From Mesorhizobium comanense (lineage in GTDB: Bacteria; Pseudomonadota; Alphaproteobacteria; Rhizobiales; Rhizobiaceae), in contig NZ_SCNN01000002.1 in the NCBI RefSeq assembly GCF_005503535.1, positions 248,001-312,000 of the forward strand: a stretch of 64,000 nucleotides of DNA. The letters run 5' to 3'. Shown piece after piece: positions 62,786 to 64,000 of the stretch (its first letter is position 1; the number at the start of each line of letters is the position of its first letter). The translations under genes were made by a program, and so were the position numbers. The notes beneath the pieces were generated by a model that saw only the letters and a program-made list of their open reading frames with translations, had not been told where the DNA came from and did no database searches.

Positions 62786-64000
62786 TCAATGCAGGTCGGT
62801 GACATGCCCTGATACGGGTGGGTTGTGCGGCTGGAACATCTTGCCCCGCTCGGCAATAAGGATCATCAGCAGCGCCGCAACCGAGACGCTGCAGAAGCCC
62901 GCGGCAAGCGGTGTCACGGTGCCGTTGAAGGCCTGGCCGATCAGCGCGCCGATGATGGCACCGAGGAAGGTCTGCATGAAGCCCAGTATGGATGCGGCCG
63001 TGCCGGCGAGCTCACCGAGAGGCTCCATGGCGAGCGCATTGAAATTCGCGCCCAGGCCGCCGAACGGCAACATCGCGCCGGCAAAGAAGGTGATGAACAG
63101 CCAGAGTGGCATCTTCATTTCGAGCGAGACCACCAGCCAGGCAAGGCTGATGCAGAGGAACACGAGCAGCGCGCCCTGTGACAGGCGGCGCATGCCGATC
63201 CGTCCGACCAGCCGCGAATTGAGGTAGTTCGAGAAGGCGAGCACACCGGCGACGCCGGCGAAGATGACGGGGAACAGTTCGCCGACATGGAAGATGTCGA
63301 CATAGATCTGCTGTGCCGAACTGATGAAGCCGAACATCGCCGCGAAGATGAATGTGCTGGCAAAGGCATAGCAAAGCGTGAGGCGATTGGTGAGCACGAT
63401 GCGAAAGCCCTCGACGACAGAGGCTACCGTCAGCGGCCGGCGATATTCCGGATGCAGCGTCTCCGGCAGGCGCAGCAGCGACCAGGCCGATATGACAAGC
63501 GCGCCGACGGCCATGGCCACGAAGATCCAGTGCCAGCTGGCAAACAGCATGATGAGCTGGCCGATGCCAGGCGCCACGACCGGGATCGCCATGAAGACCA
63601 TGAAGATCAGCGACATGACCTCGGCCATGCGTCGCCCTTCGAATGTGTCACGCACGATCGAGACGGCGATGACGCGTGTCGCGGCGGCGCCGAAACCCTG
63701 GACGAGCCGGCAGGTGAGCAGGATCGCGAAACTCGGCGCAATGGCGGCGGCTGCCGCGGCGGCGACATAGACGATCAGGCCGAAGACCAGCGGCGCACGA
63801 CGCCCGAACCGGTCCGAGATCGGCCCGAAGAAAAGCTGCCCTCCGCCGAAACCGAGCATATAGGCGGTGATGACATACTGGCGGTGGTTTTCGCTCTCGA
63901 CGCCGAGCGAGGCGCCGATTTGCTGCAGCGCCGGCAGCATGATGTCGATAGCCAGCGAATTCAGCGCCATCAGCGCCGCGCAGAGCGCGATGAATTCCCA
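62786..64000 (-). CDS. MFS exporter, Bcr/CflA type (5' end outside window)
   Basis: At least 405 residues are visible and the start lies beyond the right edge. About twelve hydrophobic segments and the MFS motif A GPISDRFGRR are seen. The first segment, IALCAALMALNSLAIDIMLPAL, is typical of Bcr/CflA drug exporters (bicyclomycin, sulfonamide). The actual substrates are unknown. It is convergent with the phosphatase gene, 16 bases apart. Confidence 0.9.
   Translation of the reverse strand, partial: WEFIALCAALMALNSLAIDIMLPALQQIGASLGVESENHRQYVITAYMLGFGGGQLFFGPISDRFGRRAPLVFGLIVYVAAAAAAAIAPSFAILLTCRLVQGFGAAATRVIAVSIVRDTFEGRRMAEVMSLIFMVFMAIPVVAPGIGQLIMLFASWHWIFVAMAVGALVISAWSLLRLPETLHPEYRRPLTVASVVEGFRIVLTNRLTLCYAFASTFIFAAMFGFISSAQQIYVDIFHVGELFPVIFAGVAGVLAFSNYLNSRLVGRIGMRRLSQGALLVFLCISLAWLVVSLEMKMPLWLFITFFAGAMLPFGGLGANFNALAMEPLGELAGTAASILGFMQTFLGAIIGALIGQAFNGTVTPLAAGFCSVSVAALLMILIAERGKMFQPHNPPVSGHVTDLH

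Overview
The window looks like a chromosomal segment from a high-GC rhizobial alphaproteobacterium, most probably Mesorhizobium or a close relative. This is inferred from gene content and order, not from a database search. The clues are a Rhizobiales-type suf operon (sufS2-B-C-D-S1-X-A order), a recA promoter carrying the GAAC-N7-GTAC SOS box known from Rhizobium etli, an icd/trmJ/murI/rpsD/ttcA neighbourhood, many sugar ABC importers, and short palindromic intergenic repeats of the rhizobial kind.

Region 1 (1-6200): a CUT1-type sugar importer (Tat-exported binding protein, two permeases, the second cut by the left edge). It diverges from a UgpC-like ATPase, an RbsD/FucU-like mutarotase and a ribokinase-family kinase. 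A LacI-type palindrome lies between the two arms, but no lacI-family gene is in the window. Region 2 (6200-9470): a lipoprotein gene, tRNA-Val, tRNA-Asp, and a decayed integrative element. A 52-bp direct repeat of the tRNA-Asp 3' end and its downstream hairpin encloses an integrase remnant and a small secreted six-cysteine protein gene. Region 3 (9470-14400): a ROK regulator followed by an FrcABC-like CUT2 sugar importer and a short-chain dehydrogenase. Region 4 (14400-22300): an apparent catabolic unit. A two-gene operon (ectoine-hydrolase-like M24 protein plus M20 amidohydrolase) converges on a translationally coupled operon of FAD oxidase, GntR/FCD regulator, VOC protein and an NMT1/THI5-type ABC importer. 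Its substrate cannot be read from the sequence.

Region 5 (22500-35450): cell-envelope genes, namely an M23 endopeptidase with a coiled coil, a sterol-desaturase family protein plus GNAT pair, a peroxiredoxin, a large AsmA-like protein, and a likely lipid A remodelling operon (GT2 polyprenyl-phosphate glycosyltransferase, LAB_N protein, ArnT-like GT-C enzyme, PAP2 phosphatase). tyrS lies within this stretch and its 3' third has much lower G+C than its surroundings. Region 6 (35470-45550): PaiB-like, GNAT and hydrolase genes, then the suf Fe-S operon with two extra small genes inserted and an iron-box-like palindrome upstream. Region 7 (45570-64000): housekeeping and maintenance genes, including psuK-psuG, recA, alaS, an AraC/GyrI-like regulator, a GST, icd, trmJ-murI, an RNB ribonuclease, small conserved proteins, rpsD, ttcA, an inositol-monophosphatase-like gene and a Bcr/CflA-type MFS exporter cut by the right edge.

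The most promising observations are the region 4 cluster, the lipid A module, the tRNA-Asp element remnant, the tyrS composition break, and matching hairpins between binding-protein and permease genes in two unrelated sugar importers.
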